From Mauremys mutica (Eukaryota; Chordata; Testudines; Geoemydidae), in NCBI RefSeq assembly GCF_020497125.1, contig NC_059072.1, positions 301,400,781 to 301,464,780 of the forward strand: 64,000 bases of DNA, given 5' to 3'. Position 1 is the first letter of the stretch; the number at the start of each line of letters is the position of its first letter. The translations under genes and the position numbers were made by a program. Of the stretch, positions 40,911 through 52,314 are shown piece after piece. Below the pieces are notes generated by a model. That model was not told where the DNA came from. It worked only from the letters and a program-made list of their open reading frames with translations, and did no database searches.

Positions 40911-43900
40911 CCAAAGGTTGGGAGTCATCTTGAGGTAATGGACTGTTAAAAGTTAGGCAGTCAACTGGGGGCTCAGGAGATGTATTTGGAGTCAGGAAAA
41001 TTGAAAGATGCAAGAAGGGGAAGGATCTAGTTAGGCATGTTAGAAATACATGGATAATTTTCCAGTTCAAGTGCTAACTATCCCTTCTGATTAGATTCCT
41101 TTTGAATTCATTGCATGCCTTTATCAAACTAGTTAAATAATTTGATTGTTTTAGTCAGGTTTTAACTATAGTGAAATTTCAATTTTTCTTGAAATTTTCT
41201 TGTGCCATTTCATTATATGCTTATAACTGTAGGCAAGTGAAAAGCTTTATTCATTATTGTTAAGATTTTGCATAGTATGCTGTGCACATCACAGTTAAGT
41301 GAAACAACAGATGAATTCAGTCAAGAAGTCTTTTGAGCTGTAGCTATGATGTAAGGATGACAGCAGAGTAGCTGGAAAATATTTTGAAATTTTTCTTTAA
41401 AGATTTCCTTCTGTGAGGACTGGTTTCCACCACAACCACAAGCTCTGCAGTGACCATGGCATGTCTTCTGTGTGTGTCTAGTATTTTTTACATGTTAGTG
41501 ATTGATGCTCTAGAAATGGATTTATTTTTCCATTTTATCTGCCTCTCTTTGGCCAGGTACTTCTTCAGGGTTTCCTACCCACAAAGAGCAGAACTGTCAT
41601 CCTCTACTATGCTGCATATAAGCCTGATCCTGAGTCCCTATGAAGACACAATTTCCAATGAAGTTAATAGGTTGATCTGGACAAGCTGTCCCGGGCCCTC
41701 AAATTCTAAGGGAGTTAAAGGCCTGTCACAACTCACAGGATAAGACCCCAACTGACTCGATCACACCGTTTTGGCTTTTTAAACATCTCACTGTATTACA
41801 GGACTGATATATATTTGTTTCCTCTTACTGATTACAATAGATACTCCCAATACTAGGAGTGATACAAACTAACAAAGAAGAAAACTACATCACTCTTCAT
41901 ATATACAAATGTGAAGTAGACATACAGGCTCAGAAAGCTCAGATATGACTTACTGAAAACCACAATGAAATGATGTCTTTTGTATTACATTTGTGCCAAT
42001 CAGCTATTTAATTTATGCTATACTGTAATGTGCAATTTGGAGACCTACACTGGCCAGGCAATCTATGAAAGGGGTACTCTGTCATGTGTTAATTGAGTCT
42101 CAGCTAGCTAAATATGTTTGGAAGTAGGTCCAGAATTACATTCACAACACTACTTGTTTAAATGTGTCACTGCTTACATATTATTAAATATGACTGTTTT
42201 ACTTACTGCCATGAAATTATAAAATCCTATGAAAGAAATTAATAAACAGTAACTACAGCAATAAATTGGAAATTAGTGGCATCAATTAAATGTAAGGTCC
42301 AGTTCTGTGATTTTTTATACCCTCATGGTAATAGAAAGAAGCTGAAAAAAGGTTTCTTAGGACCTACAGAGCTCACCGCATTAAACACTGCATTATCTCT
42401 ACGAGCAACTATAGCAACTGAACATGAAGGATGTGTCTGCAGTAATCCATTGTGAAATGTTTTTTTTTAAAAAACAAGTATAAATTACGGAGACACCAGT
42501 TGTAGCTCTGTAGCTAAAGTAAGCTGAGTTTTGCATTTCATTCAGGGATTCTACTACTTTACCATTTATGAAAAATAACAGTCTCTCCCCCAAAATTACA
42601 ACACTTACCCTTTGAGTAAGAATGAATTTTACATTTGTTAGAAAGTACATTGTTAATTAGCTTATGAGTTAAATTAATTTAAAAAATAGATCCTTTCAGA
42701 TCTTTCTTTTTGTTCCTAATTATCTCAACAACTGCTAGACACCCAACAATCTTAACCCTGCTCTATAGACACCATGATGAAAAGCAGGAAAAAAGTCTTT
42801 AAAAATAAGTTTTGTTTAATTTGGAACCATAAACACTAAAATGTCTTCTTATAATCATATGGTTATTAAAAGGTGTCACTAGAAGGCAGAGTTAAAGTTG
42901 TTTGGGTACTTTAACTGTGTATTTCCATGCCTTAAAAGGAATCCAAACAGGTTAGGTTTAATCTTAACTCTGAATTTATAGTGCTTGTTTTGGATAATAT
43001 CAACCCTAAATATAAGGTACTTTGTCCTAAAGTACTGATACGTACTCTCAACCCTAGCTTTTTAAAAATTTGTTTAGGAACATGCACGCACGCACACACA
43101 CACACTTTCTTCACTTCCCAATTTTCAGGCAAACAAGAAGGATATTTAAAAACTCATGTGTACACAGTGATTGATTCATTGGGATGATACCTAATATGTA
43201 TTCTGTTAAATAAATAAATGGCTGTTTACCCGATAGACTCAGAAGCACTCTATGTAAGCATCATGTTCATTGCTATTTCTGTTGCAGAGTGAAATTGTGA
43301 TGGAGGGTAGGGACTCTTTATTGAATAACCAACTAGATTTTGTGCTCCATAACATTAAATGGGTCATAAAGCAAAAGGTACAACAGGCAGCCTAAACTCT
43401 GAATAGGTCATAATTATCCACATGAGAGCAATAAAACTATCCTATTGGCTGCCTTTTTAAAAGATGGATAAAATGAACTCTTTAGGACACTTTTTAGCTG
43501 AATAAATATATTGTTTGAACCCCTCTAATTGTTAGAATATTTATTAATGTGTTTATAGCAGTTTAAGCACAAAGAGACAATATTGGTAATTATGACCAAG
43601 TGAGCATCTATGAAATCTGGTGAATCATTGGTCATTTTAACACAATAAAAAATTCCTGTGTACACCTTTCTCTCCCTTCCCCACACACATTTCAACTAGT
43701 CCACACATCATTCCTCTGTTTCACAGGCCTGTTTTATTAAATCAAGGACCAAAAAAATGAAGAGAGCATCTTTGTTCCCAGAGAAAAAATTCTCCTCTAT
43801 TGCTCTACCTTTCCATCCAAAACCAGGTTCACCATTATCCATGGGAGTTTTGCATATGAGATCTAACCTTCATCTATACTTGTGATACAGCCAACACTTA

Positions 43901-44243
43901 TCTCAGCCTGAGATGTTCCTGTCACTTACTCTTTTCTCAGTCATTTCTACCTAAAATAAACTGACTTTCCAACAACAGCAGAACATCTAGTTAGATTTTA
44001 CAATAGGTGAAAAGAACTTTGTAATTAGTTGGGAAATGTTCGTTCAGAGAGGGGGTAAAAGGTCAAACCACATCTGTGAAGGTCACTCCAGGATGAAGAT
44101 ACAGCTAACTTTGGATGGAAAGTAATAGATGAGTGATTCCCTTTCTGTGATCAACAAGTTTTGCAACTAATTAATAAGTGTGGAAGTTTTTTTGGTTGTC
44201 CCTTGACGTAGACCTGGGTGCACTCTTGATGTAGATGGATTTA
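40911..44243. other. VWA8: Long VWA8 intron stretch, mostly featureless
   Basis: Holds a CA-rich microsatellite (43082-43106) and a 60-bp splice-bounded open segment at 42377-42436 (see findings). Otherwise AT-rich sequence in which I recognise nothing. Confidence 0.45.
43082..43106. repeat. CA-type microsatellite
   Basis: CATGCACGCACGCACACACA followed by CACA. A short dinucleotide tract that is likely polymorphic. Confidence 0.85.
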
Positions 44244-44250
44244 TCTATCA

Positions 44251-44688
44251 TATATAGCAGTGATTGGCAACCTTTGGCATGCAGCCCATCAGGGAAATCT
44301 GCTAGTGGGCCGGGCCGGTTTGTATGCCTGCAGAGTCTGCAGGTACAGCCGATTGCAGCTCCCATTGGCCGAGGTTGGCCGTTCCAGGCCAGTGGGGACT
44401 GCGGGAAGTGGCGTGGGCCGAGGGATGTGGCCAGTGGGAGCTGCGATTGGCTGAATGCAGGTAAACCATCTGGCCCGGCCTGTCAGCAGATTTCCCTGAT
44501 GGGCCGTGTGCCAAATGTTGCTGATCTCTGATATATAGTGGTGTTGTAGCCATGTCAGTCCCACGATATTAGAGAGACAAGGTTGGTGATGTAGCATCTT
44601 TTATTGGACCAACTTCTGCATAAGCTCAAAAGCTCGTCTCTCACCAACAGAAGCTGGTCCAATAAGAGATATTACCTCACCCACCCTG
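44251..44688. mobile_element. Fold-back Penelope-like 3' end (copy B), split by a hAT MITE
   Basis: After the MITE the plus strand starts with the inverse 3' terminus TGGTGTTGTAGCCATGTCAG, then GTTGGTGATGTAGCATC and TTTTATTGGACCAACTTCTG. At about 44621 it flips to the opposite orientation, AAGCTCGTCTCTCACC, CCAATAAGAGATATTACCTC, ending CACCCACCCTG. TCTATCA occurs at 44244-44250 and 44689-44695, a likely 7-bp target duplication once the MITE is removed. Confidence 0.65.
44258..44530. mobile_element. hAT-type MITE, 273 bp, perfect 8-bp target duplication
   Basis: The left end is CAGTGATTGGCAACCTTTGG and the right end is CCAAATGTTGCTGATCTCTG. ATATATAG flanks both sides (44250-44257 and 44531-44538). 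Long GC-rich inverted arms carry GGGAAATCTGC and GCAGATTTCCC. It inserted into the tail of the Penelope-like copy B, so it is younger. Confidence 0.93.
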
Positions 44689-44696
44689 TCTATCAC

Positions 44697-45757
44697 AGGC
44701 ATTTCTAGTACTCCTGTCACCATACTATCTAGAGATGACACATTTTTGTTCAGCATAGTAAGATGTCTAGAGTGTGTACAGACTTTTACACAGCAGTTTG
44801 CGTTTGTCGTCTTGTTCAGTAGCTTTATTACAAGTCCAGAAGGAATGAGAGGATTCATGGCCTTTCCTCAGCAACTGGTGCCAGAGTTGCTCCTTTGGAA
44901 CCCTCTTATGACTGAAAAGCCAGTTCCCTAAGGAGGATGGTGTAGGAAATGCTGGTTCCAATAGAGGTGAATCCTCACAGGCACAGAGAGATATAATCTC
45001 ACTGCATTAGCTTTAGTGAATGTAACCCTACAAATGTACGCACTCGTATCTAGTCTGTCCTTTTAAAGTACACTCTGCATAATTTTAAGAAAATATATTA
45101 TTCTAAATGAATTATTAAGAGGAAAAAACAAGAGAAAACTGAAGGGAAATATTAGCCTGTTCAGCTTTTTACTCCCAAGCCTAGCCTCCAGCAGTATGAA
45201 GGAGTTTTAGCTATACACTTTTTTTTTTAAAATAAGTTACCCATTTCAAAGTTTCCCAGAATTACATTTCCCCTCTTCTTTAAAGCAAAGTAAAGTAAAG
45301 GAATTAAAGCAGAGGCACATTCCTTACAGGATTTCATTGGTATATATCTCCAGAATGTAAGTGCAGGAACCTCTCTTTATTGTATGCGGTGACAAATGAT
45401 TAACTAAAATTTTCCTTAAGCCTTTATTCAGCACCCTATGGAACTTCCAAGACATGCCAGGTGCAGCACATTTGCTCAACCATTGGAAATAACATGATTA
45501 CATGCTTCTCTTAACTTAAAATACACACATCATTGTGTTAAATAATATCTTGAGAGAACGGTCCCAAGGCTGCTGTATATACAGTTGTTGGAATGATTTA
45601 CACCTAGTATATCAGACATGAGAAGTTGAGGTACCAGAGTTTTGTTTCATTTCACTAGCACTCATTCAAACAGTTAATGGGTAAATACCTACCCTTAATG
45701 CTGGCAGTAACAGGGATGGGAAAGACGGGGAAGCTGAGCTGGGGCAATTGCATGTTT
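44697..45757. other. VWA8: VWA8 intron, nothing recognised
   Basis: AT-rich, with a T9 run near 45219 and an AAAGTAAAGT repeat near 45286. No coding signal. Confidence 0.45.
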
Positions 45758-45765
45758 AATTAGAG

Positions 45766-46099
45766 CAGGGGTCGGCAACCTCTGGCACGCAGCTCGCCAG
45801 GGTAAGCACCCTGGCGGGCCAGGCCAGTTTGTTTACCTGCCTCATCAGCAGGTTTGGCTGATTGTGGTGCCCACTGGCTGTGGTTCGCTGTTCCAGGCCA
45901 ATGGGGGCTGCGGGAAGCGGTGCAGGTGAGAGATGTGCTGGCCGCGGCTTCCAGACGCCCACATTGGCTTGGGACAGCGAACCGTGGCCAGTGGGAGCCA
46001 TGATCGGCTGAACCTGCCAACACGGCAGGTAAACAAACTGGTCCAGCCCGCCAGGGTGCTTACCCTAGCAAGCTGCGTGCCAGAGGTTGCCGATCCCTG
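45766..46099. mobile_element. hAT-type MITE, 334 bp, perfect 8-bp target duplication
   Basis: The ends are CAGGGGTCGGCAACCTCTGG and CCAGAGGTTGCCGATCCCTG. AATTAGAG flanks it at 45758-45765 and 46100-46107. It has the same length and arm structure as 19873-20206, and nearly the whole element folds on itself. Confidence 0.95.
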
Positions 46100-46107
46100 A
46101 ATTAGAG

Positions 46108-47249
46108 TCATTCCACCAACACAGGGCTGAAGTTCAGACTAAAAATGGTGGATCAACTGCAAGCTACTTCTTACTGCTGCTTAAAAAGAAATAAAGTGCA
46201 TTTTCCTTCCTAACACTTAGTTTCCTAGACTGTCTTTACCACAAAGTAGGAATCCTGCTAAGGTGCAAAGAGAAGGCTCATTTTACCCTTCTCTCTCTCC
46301 TAGCACAGTTGTACACCACAGGGAAAAAATTAGCTCAATGTTTTGCCCTTTTAGTAACATACAGTACAAATAAATGGGACAATTTATCAGGGCTTGGGAG
46401 TGGAGTCTGGAGCTGGGGCGCAGAGCAGCTCCGGAGCAGTGGAGCTGCAGGTTTTTGCCTGGAGCCTTTGCCAAAGCCCTGCAATTCATCATCCTAGTCA
46501 AAGGAGAATGTTTCCTTTTCTATCAAATGTAATGTTTCAATATTGAAAAAATAATAAAATCCAGATTGTACTTGAATATCAGTAATTTATTAAGGGACTT
46601 TTCCCCATACATCATTTTGGGAGGTGAATATTCTTGATATGAAAGAAATAAACAATCAAAAACAAGATGACTCAAAGGATGAAGGATTTTGTTTCCTCAT
46701 AGAATGAAGTGTCTCCTTCAGTGTTTGTGTACAAGACTATGGATCTTTTCCCAGAAGACTCTCCATATCAACACTATAGTGAATACGTATTCAAAAATGC
46801 ACTGAATTTCCTACTCAGACTAAATTGATATCAAAAGTTGCTATATGCATGTTGGTATGTAAATACAGAATAGTGTTCTGTGCTGCTCTTTTTCTTTAAT
46901 GTAAAACTGTTTCTGGTGAAGATATGAAGAAAATGTTTTATAATCAGCATGAGAGTAGAAAACTGTTGGGAAGGAGAGGGACTCAGGCAAAAAAAAAACA
47001 AAACAAAAAAAACCCCTCACCGCTCTTATTGCTGTAGCTATGGGATTTTCTCCTGCTTTCATTAAAGTTAATGGGAAAACTTCTATTGATGTCGATAGTG
47101 CTGACTTGAGCCTACAGGAAAGGGTCATTTTCACACAGAAAGGAGTAACACTATCCACAGTTATCAAGAAAACACTAATGTATGTGTTATTTTGTGTGCT
47201 TTCAATATTGCCCTAAAGCTACTAACCATCATTATAGTACTAGTGCTAG
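46108..47249. other. VWA8: VWA8 intron, nothing recognised
   Basis: Includes an A-rich tract (46990-47012). A minus-strand frame at 47167-46841 has no splice support. Confidence 0.4.
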
Positions 47250-47914
47250 TGTGGTGGGGCGGCTGCCCCACCCCCATGCGAGAGGGAGCTAGAGTAGGCC
47301 AGAGCGGCTGCGCAGGCCGGCAGCCAATCAGGGCCGAGATTAGAGCCAGCCAATCAGGGCTAGGCTAGGCCCTATATAAAGGCTGCTTAGGAGAGGCTTG
47401 GGGGGGCCGAAGGGAACTCCAGCCTGCTACCTGCCAGGCCCTGAGGGGCCAAGGGGCCAAAGGGGAAGTGGCCCAGGGAGAGAGACGCACAAGGGGAGAG
47501 AAGGAGGACAGGATGGCTGCTGCCAAATGGTCCCTGGGTTGGGACCTAGTGTAGAGGGTAGGCCTGGGTCCCCCCCTTCCCCCTTGCACGGACACCCAGC
47601 CACTGGACTTCACCAGACCCCTAACACAAAGGGTCAGACTTTGGGGTGTGGTTGACCACTGTGGCTGGGGTGCACAGAAAGACTGCTGTTAACCTCTCCT
47701 CCCCGAAAGGGGGTGAGGATGGACTAGGGGACACTGCCAGAGGGCAGTGGCCTGAAATGGATGTCACTGAGCGGGGAGCAACGTGGGTCCAGATGCCAGC
47801 AGAGAACAAACGATGGACAGGACACCACCAGCAGAGGGCGCTCACCATGGATTGAGCTAATTCCTGGAGAGACCAGCGGGAGGTGCCACAGTGGTGAGTC
47901 CCAACCCTGTCACA
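47250..47914 (+). repeat. Probable solo LTR with two CCAAT boxes and a TATA box
   Basis: Starts TGTGGTGGGGCGGCTGCCCC and ends CCAACCCTGTCACA, so TGTG...CACA ends. CCAAT boxes are at 47324-47328 and 47350-47354, both in GCCAATCAGGG. TATATAAA is at 47373-47380, at proper promoter spacing. The flanks GCTAG and GTTAA differ by two transitions and may be an old 5-bp duplication. It is GC-rich and has no coding remains. It is LTR-like, but the family is unknown to me. Confidence 0.6.
47373..47380 (+). promoter_or_regulatory. TATA box of the LTR-like unit
   Basis: TATATAAA lies 19 bases after the second of two CCAAT boxes and is followed by a G-rich leader. It is probably the original element promoter. 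Present activity cannot be judged from sequence. Confidence 0.6.
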
Positions 47915-48608
47915 GTTAATGATGGGTGAAATAGTCAGAATGGTTTTGATTGTTGCTGTTGAAATTTGCCTGGTTTGGATGATGTGTAATGCCTGTAAAA
48001 TTGAGGCATTTTTGCAAAATTTCAAAATGATTAGATAGTGAAAAACATTTTGCATGAATTATTATCTGAAGATTGTGAAAATATCTAAAAGACACTTTTG
48101 CTTAAAAAATTTATTCTTACCAGTTTAAAAAAAGCTACTATGAGGATAAGGAGGTAAAATGGAGACAAAGTTCATAGAAGCCAGAGATGGAATCAGAAAG
48201 TCCCCAAGTGCTATCCCAACTCTGGTCTTAATACTACCTTACACTTACAACAAACATTAATTTAGTAAACACATATTATTGCATGTATACATGGAGATTC
48301 TGTTAAGTAACATGCTCCAGGTCATACAAATCAAGAATAAAACCTACATTTCCTGGTTAAAGCCCAGCCCTATTGAAGTGAATAGGAATTTTAACATTCA
48401 CATCTATCGGGCCAGGATTTTATTCCATGACTCTAATGCCTAATTTTCTGAATCTGTAAAATGAGGAACAGTATTTCTGACCTACCTCTTTTTCTGCCTA
48501 TAGACATTCAAAACCCTGTATATTTTATGCTTTGGTAAATACCACTGCCCCTACTTTACCAATTCTTAAACCAAAGACAGAGTGAGGGTTAATTGTCTTG
48601 CCTGTGAA
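47915..48608. other. VWA8: VWA8 intron with a weak MIR-like trace
   Basis: 48440-48500 (CTGAATCTGTAAAATGAGG, then TGACCTACCTC) resembles the reverse MIR 3' region. Otherwise nothing was recognised. Confidence 0.4.
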
Positions 48609-50165
48609 TCACAGAATCATAGAATCTCAGGGTTGGAAGGGACCTCAGGAGGTCATCTAGTCCAACCCCCTGCTCAAAGCAGGACCAAACTCAACTAAAT
48701 CATCCCAGCCAGGGCTTTGTCAAGCCTGACCTTAAAAACCTCTAAGGAAGGAGATTCCACCACCTCCCTAGGTAACCCATTTCAGTGCTTCACCACCCTC
48801 CTAGTGAAAAAGGTTTTCCTAATATCCAACCTAAACCTGCTCCACTGCAACTTGAGGCCATTATTCCTTGTTCTGTCATCTTCTACCACTGAGAACAGTC
48901 TAGATCCATCCTCTTTGGAACCCCCTTTCAGGTAGTTGAAAGCAGCTATCAAATCCCCCCTCATTCTTCTCTTCTGCAGGCTAAACAATCCTAGTTCCCT
49001 CAGCCTCTCCTCATAAGTCATGTGCTCCAGCCCCCTAATCATTTTTGTTGCCCTCCGCTGGACTCTCTCCAATTTATCCACATCCTTCTTGTAGTGTGGG
49101 GCCCAAAACTGGACACAGTACTCCAAATGAGGCCTCACCAGTGCTGATAGAGGGGAATGATCACATCCCTCGATCTGCTGGAAATGCCCTGTTGCGTTCC
49201 AGGAGGCCCCGGCCCTCCCAGGGTGCTCTGTAAGAACGAGGCCCACACACACTGTGAGTTATTGGCTTTAATGAAGGTAAAGTGACACATCCGCAACGGG
49301 GACTCCAAGCGTTGTTGTCACGGAGGTGGGGAACCCAGCGCCCTGGAGCTCGGCCTGGTTCGGAGTCCAAAAGCAAACACAAAGCATGCTCATATTTATA
49401 CAAACAGCAGCAAACCAGCTCATACATAATGCAATAGGAACTCTCCACCCTCTGGGGCCGCCCCTTTGGCCAACAGCCTAGGGGCTTGCCACGCAGCAAT
49501 TCCAGCCGGTTACGGCAGGTTAAAACTAGCATGCTGTGTCCTACAATAACTGGAGGCTGAGAAAGCGGAACTGCCTAAGCTAGGCCGTAACAAAATCTTC
49601 CGTGGTTCCCTAGCCTCCTACATGCCCCTACTTATACAACCCAAAATGCCATTAGCCTTCTTGGCAACAAGGGCACACTGTTGACTCATATTCAGCTTTT
49701 CATTCACCGTAACCCCTAGGTCCTTTTCTGCAGAACTGCTGCCCAGCCATTCGGTCCCTAGTCTGTAGCAGTGCATGGGATTCTTCCGTCCTAAGTGCAG
49801 GACTCTGCACTTGTCCTTGTTGAACCTCATCATATTTCTTTTGGCCCAATCCTCTAATTTGTCTAGGTCCCTCTGTATCCTATCCCTACCTTCCAGCGTA
49901 TCAACCACTCCTCCCAGTTTAGTGTCATCTGCAAACTTGCTAAGGGTGCAGTCCACACCATCCTCCAGATCGTTAATGAAGATATTGAACAAAACCGCCC
50001 CAGCACCGACCCTTGGGGCACTCCACTTGATACCAGCTGCCAATTAGACATGGAACCATTGATCACTACCCGTTGAGCCCGACCATCTAGCCAGTGTTCT
50101 ATCCACCTTACCGTCCATTCATCCAGCCCATACTTCTTTAACTTGCTGGCAAGAATACTGTGGGA
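48609..50165 (-). mobile_element. CR1 LINE, 5'-truncated, split by a solo LTR
   Basis: On the minus strand the RT reads [20 protein letters not shown] and FADDTKLGG (catalytic FADD intact, about 49940-49910), then [20 protein letters not shown] and [20 protein letters not shown]. After the LTR at 49190-49622 it resumes as [40 protein letters not shown] and [17 protein letters not shown]. The 3' UTR has CCTGAGGTCCCTTCCAACCC and an ATTCTATGATTCTGTGATT tail at 48609. It is 5'-truncated at 50165, where a 25-bp tandem repeat lies. It is better preserved than the other CR1 copies but frameshifted. Confidence 0.94.
49190..49622 (-). repeat. Solo LTR (433 bp) inserted in the CR1, 5-bp target duplication
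   Basis: The flanking TGCCC occurs at 49185-49189 and 49623-49627, and the CR1 reads on correctly when one copy and the insert are removed. On the minus strand the LTR starts TGTAGGAGGCTAGGGAACCA and ends CCTGGAACGCAACA (TG...CA). TATAAATA lies near 49398-49391 and ATTAAA near 49273-49268, in order for U3-R-U5. There is no internal sequence, so recombination has left one LTR. An endogenous retrovirus or Gypsy origin cannot be told apart here. Confidence 0.88.
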
Positions 50166-50190
50166 ACTTGCTGGCAAGAATACTGTGGGA
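50141..50190. repeat. Perfect 25-bp tandem duplication at the CR1 5' junction
   Basis: ACTTGCTGGCAAGAATACTG plus TGGGA occurs at 50141-50165 and again, identical, at 50166-50190. The CR1 homology ends at the boundary. Confidence 0.92.
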
Positions 50191-50284
50191 ATGTGAAGCA
50201 TTCTGTTGTTTAGAGATTCAGGTATAGGAATGGAAGTCAATTGACCAGTTTTCTGATCAGTTGCAGTTGTATGACATTGACCAT

Positions 50285-50370
50285 ATCATGTATCTTCTCT
50301 GAACCTCTGTATTTCAATCTGTAAAATAGGAGGAATAATATCTAGCTGCTAAATGTTTGGAAAGTAATAT
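50285..50370 (-). mobile_element. Probable MIR fragment
   Basis: CTGAACCTCTGTATTTCAAT, then CTGTAAAATAGGAGGAATAA, resembles the reversed 3' half of MIR. Diverged, with no clear ends. Confidence 0.5.
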
Positions 50371-50432
50371 ATAAGTGTGACATGGACGGGAATAGAATCA
50401 ATGGCTTTCAGAAATGTGTTTAAACCACTAGA

Positions 50433-50716
50433 TCGGGGTAGGCAACCTGTGGCATGTGAGCTGATTTTCAGTGGCACTCACAATGCCCGGGTCCTAGCCA
50501 CCGGTCCGGGGGACTCTGCATCTTAATTTTAAATGAAGCGTCTTAAACATTTTAAAAACCTTATTTACTTTACATACAACAATAGTTTAGTTCTATATTA
50601 TAGACATATAAAGAGACCTTCTAAAAACGTTAAAATGTATTACTGGCACACGAAACCTTAAATTAGAGTGAATAAATGAAGACTCGGCACACCACTTCTG
50701 AAAGGTTGCCAACCTA
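50433..50716. mobile_element. hAT-type MITE, AT-rich centre
   Basis: The left end is GGGGTAGGCAACCTGTGGCA and the right end is CTTCTGAAAGGTTGCCAACC. Unlike the other copies the centre is AT-rich (50520-50660). The ends are slightly degraded and the duplication (CTAGATC-like) cannot be fixed exactly. Confidence 0.75.
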
Positions 50717-50768
50717 GATCATGTGGATGTAGATCATGTAGATCTGCACTAGATCATGTGGATGTGAT
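50714..50768. repeat. Short imperfect tandem repeat (AGATCATGTGGATGT)
   Basis: About three and a half imperfect units of AGATCATGTGGATGT directly follow the MITE at 50716. They may have grown out of its target duplication. Confidence 0.7.
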
Positions 50769-52306
50769 TGGCACCACCTTCTCATGCTTTTTGAAACTTC
50801 ACAAAGGTGAATTTTCACATGAAAGTGGCGTTTCAAGTTCCTGCATGATTCCTTTCTAACAACTCAGTCCACCAATCTGTCACAAAAATTAAACATTTCA
50901 AGGGGCATGAAATCATGCAAAACCAACTGACAAACTTCTGAACAATTTTTGCTAACCGTTTTTATCAACTTTGCTCAACTCTAGCACCTTGAATTGCTCC
51001 TACAAAATCTTAGAAGTTGAGTAAATAATTTGCAGGGGCAGGAAAGGCAAGAAAATGTTTTTTGAAGGCCAGTGTTTTCATAGAAAAGAAAAGAAAACAT
51101 CTCTGGGCAAGAGAAGTTGAACTGAATTGACATACTTCTGACCCCTCTGAACAAAGAGGCTGTTCAGAAAGCCAGAGACAGGTTCTGTAGCTCCACAACA
51201 GTATCATTACCAATCTACTCTGAGCAACAATATGATTTTTTTCCTATTTAAGAAATACCACTTCTAGCCAGCAGGAATTCAGTGAACACAGATTAGTATA
51301 AAAAAGTTTATTAGTATTACATTTCTCATTTATTTCTTTAAATCTTGCATATGAACTATTGTCTTCATTAGCTAACCTTTTATTAATCTTTACCCCAAAT
51401 CGCTGTCTCTTTGACACTCAGATTTACTTACACACAATTTCATTATTAGTGCTCCATGTCCAAATCGTCAGTAATACAACAATGTTCTGGACCTTATGCT
51501 ATTCTAATGTAGGCACTTTGGTTTATTGCAGGAAGGGCAATCATATTAGTATTTTGCATCCTATTCTCCTAGCTGAGGTACAAAATCCCAGCCTCCTCTT
51601 GTATTATTTTGACATTATATGTTTTGTGGCAGAGATAACCTGTAGGCGGCAGATGTACCTAAGTAATGATTCAGTCAGTGCCTGAGTCAGTCACTAAACC
51701 ACTTTACTGGTGATCTATTCAGTTTCTAAAACAAATTGAACCACAACTAACAGCATTTGTCTAAGACCTAACCACTCATATATTCAGTCAAAGTAAATTT
51801 ATAAGACTATTTGCAATGGAACCATCTGGTGACTCAATAATGTTATCCCTTCTTGAACAGCACACTGAGATGATCTTTGCCTTTGTCAAGGAGTAACTCT
51901 TAACATCCATCTCAAAAAAACAAACTACCCATTGTTGGTGCTGCTGTGTTTGTGGGTCTATGCTTTGCTCCTGTGCTGTTTGTGTAGCTCCAGTGTTAGC
52001 TGCACCTGTGTAGCTTGCAGCTTGTTAATTCAGCAGACCTTGATGTTCCCCCACAAAGAAACACCACAGGCTCGGTTTGATGGCGAAGGCACTTGGCTAC
52101 ATTTATTGTCACTCAGTGGTTACAGGCACGTGAACACACTAACATGCCTGTGACAAGGCAGATGCTCAATCAAAATAACATAATGCTGTCCCCTAGGCTG
52201 GTACAAAATTGCCCCTCCTATGACTTCTCCCTGTATAAGTTGATACAAACAAGTTATGTATTATACTCCAGATGTTGTTAGTCAGCACCTTTATACTTTG
52301 TACCCA
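50769..52306. other. VWA8: VWA8 intron, nothing recognised
   Basis: AT-rich. Open frames at 51359-51685 and 51932-52281 (+) have no splice or family support. Confidence 0.4.
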
Positions 52307-52314
52307 GTAGTTTG

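Noticed and set aside
42399..42650. 83-codon minus-strand frame (MYFLTNVKFILTQR...) next to a GTAAGT
   Set aside because: It does not resemble VWA8 and overlaps the competing 42377-42436 candidate. The frame has low-complexity ends and no acceptor with a good tract.
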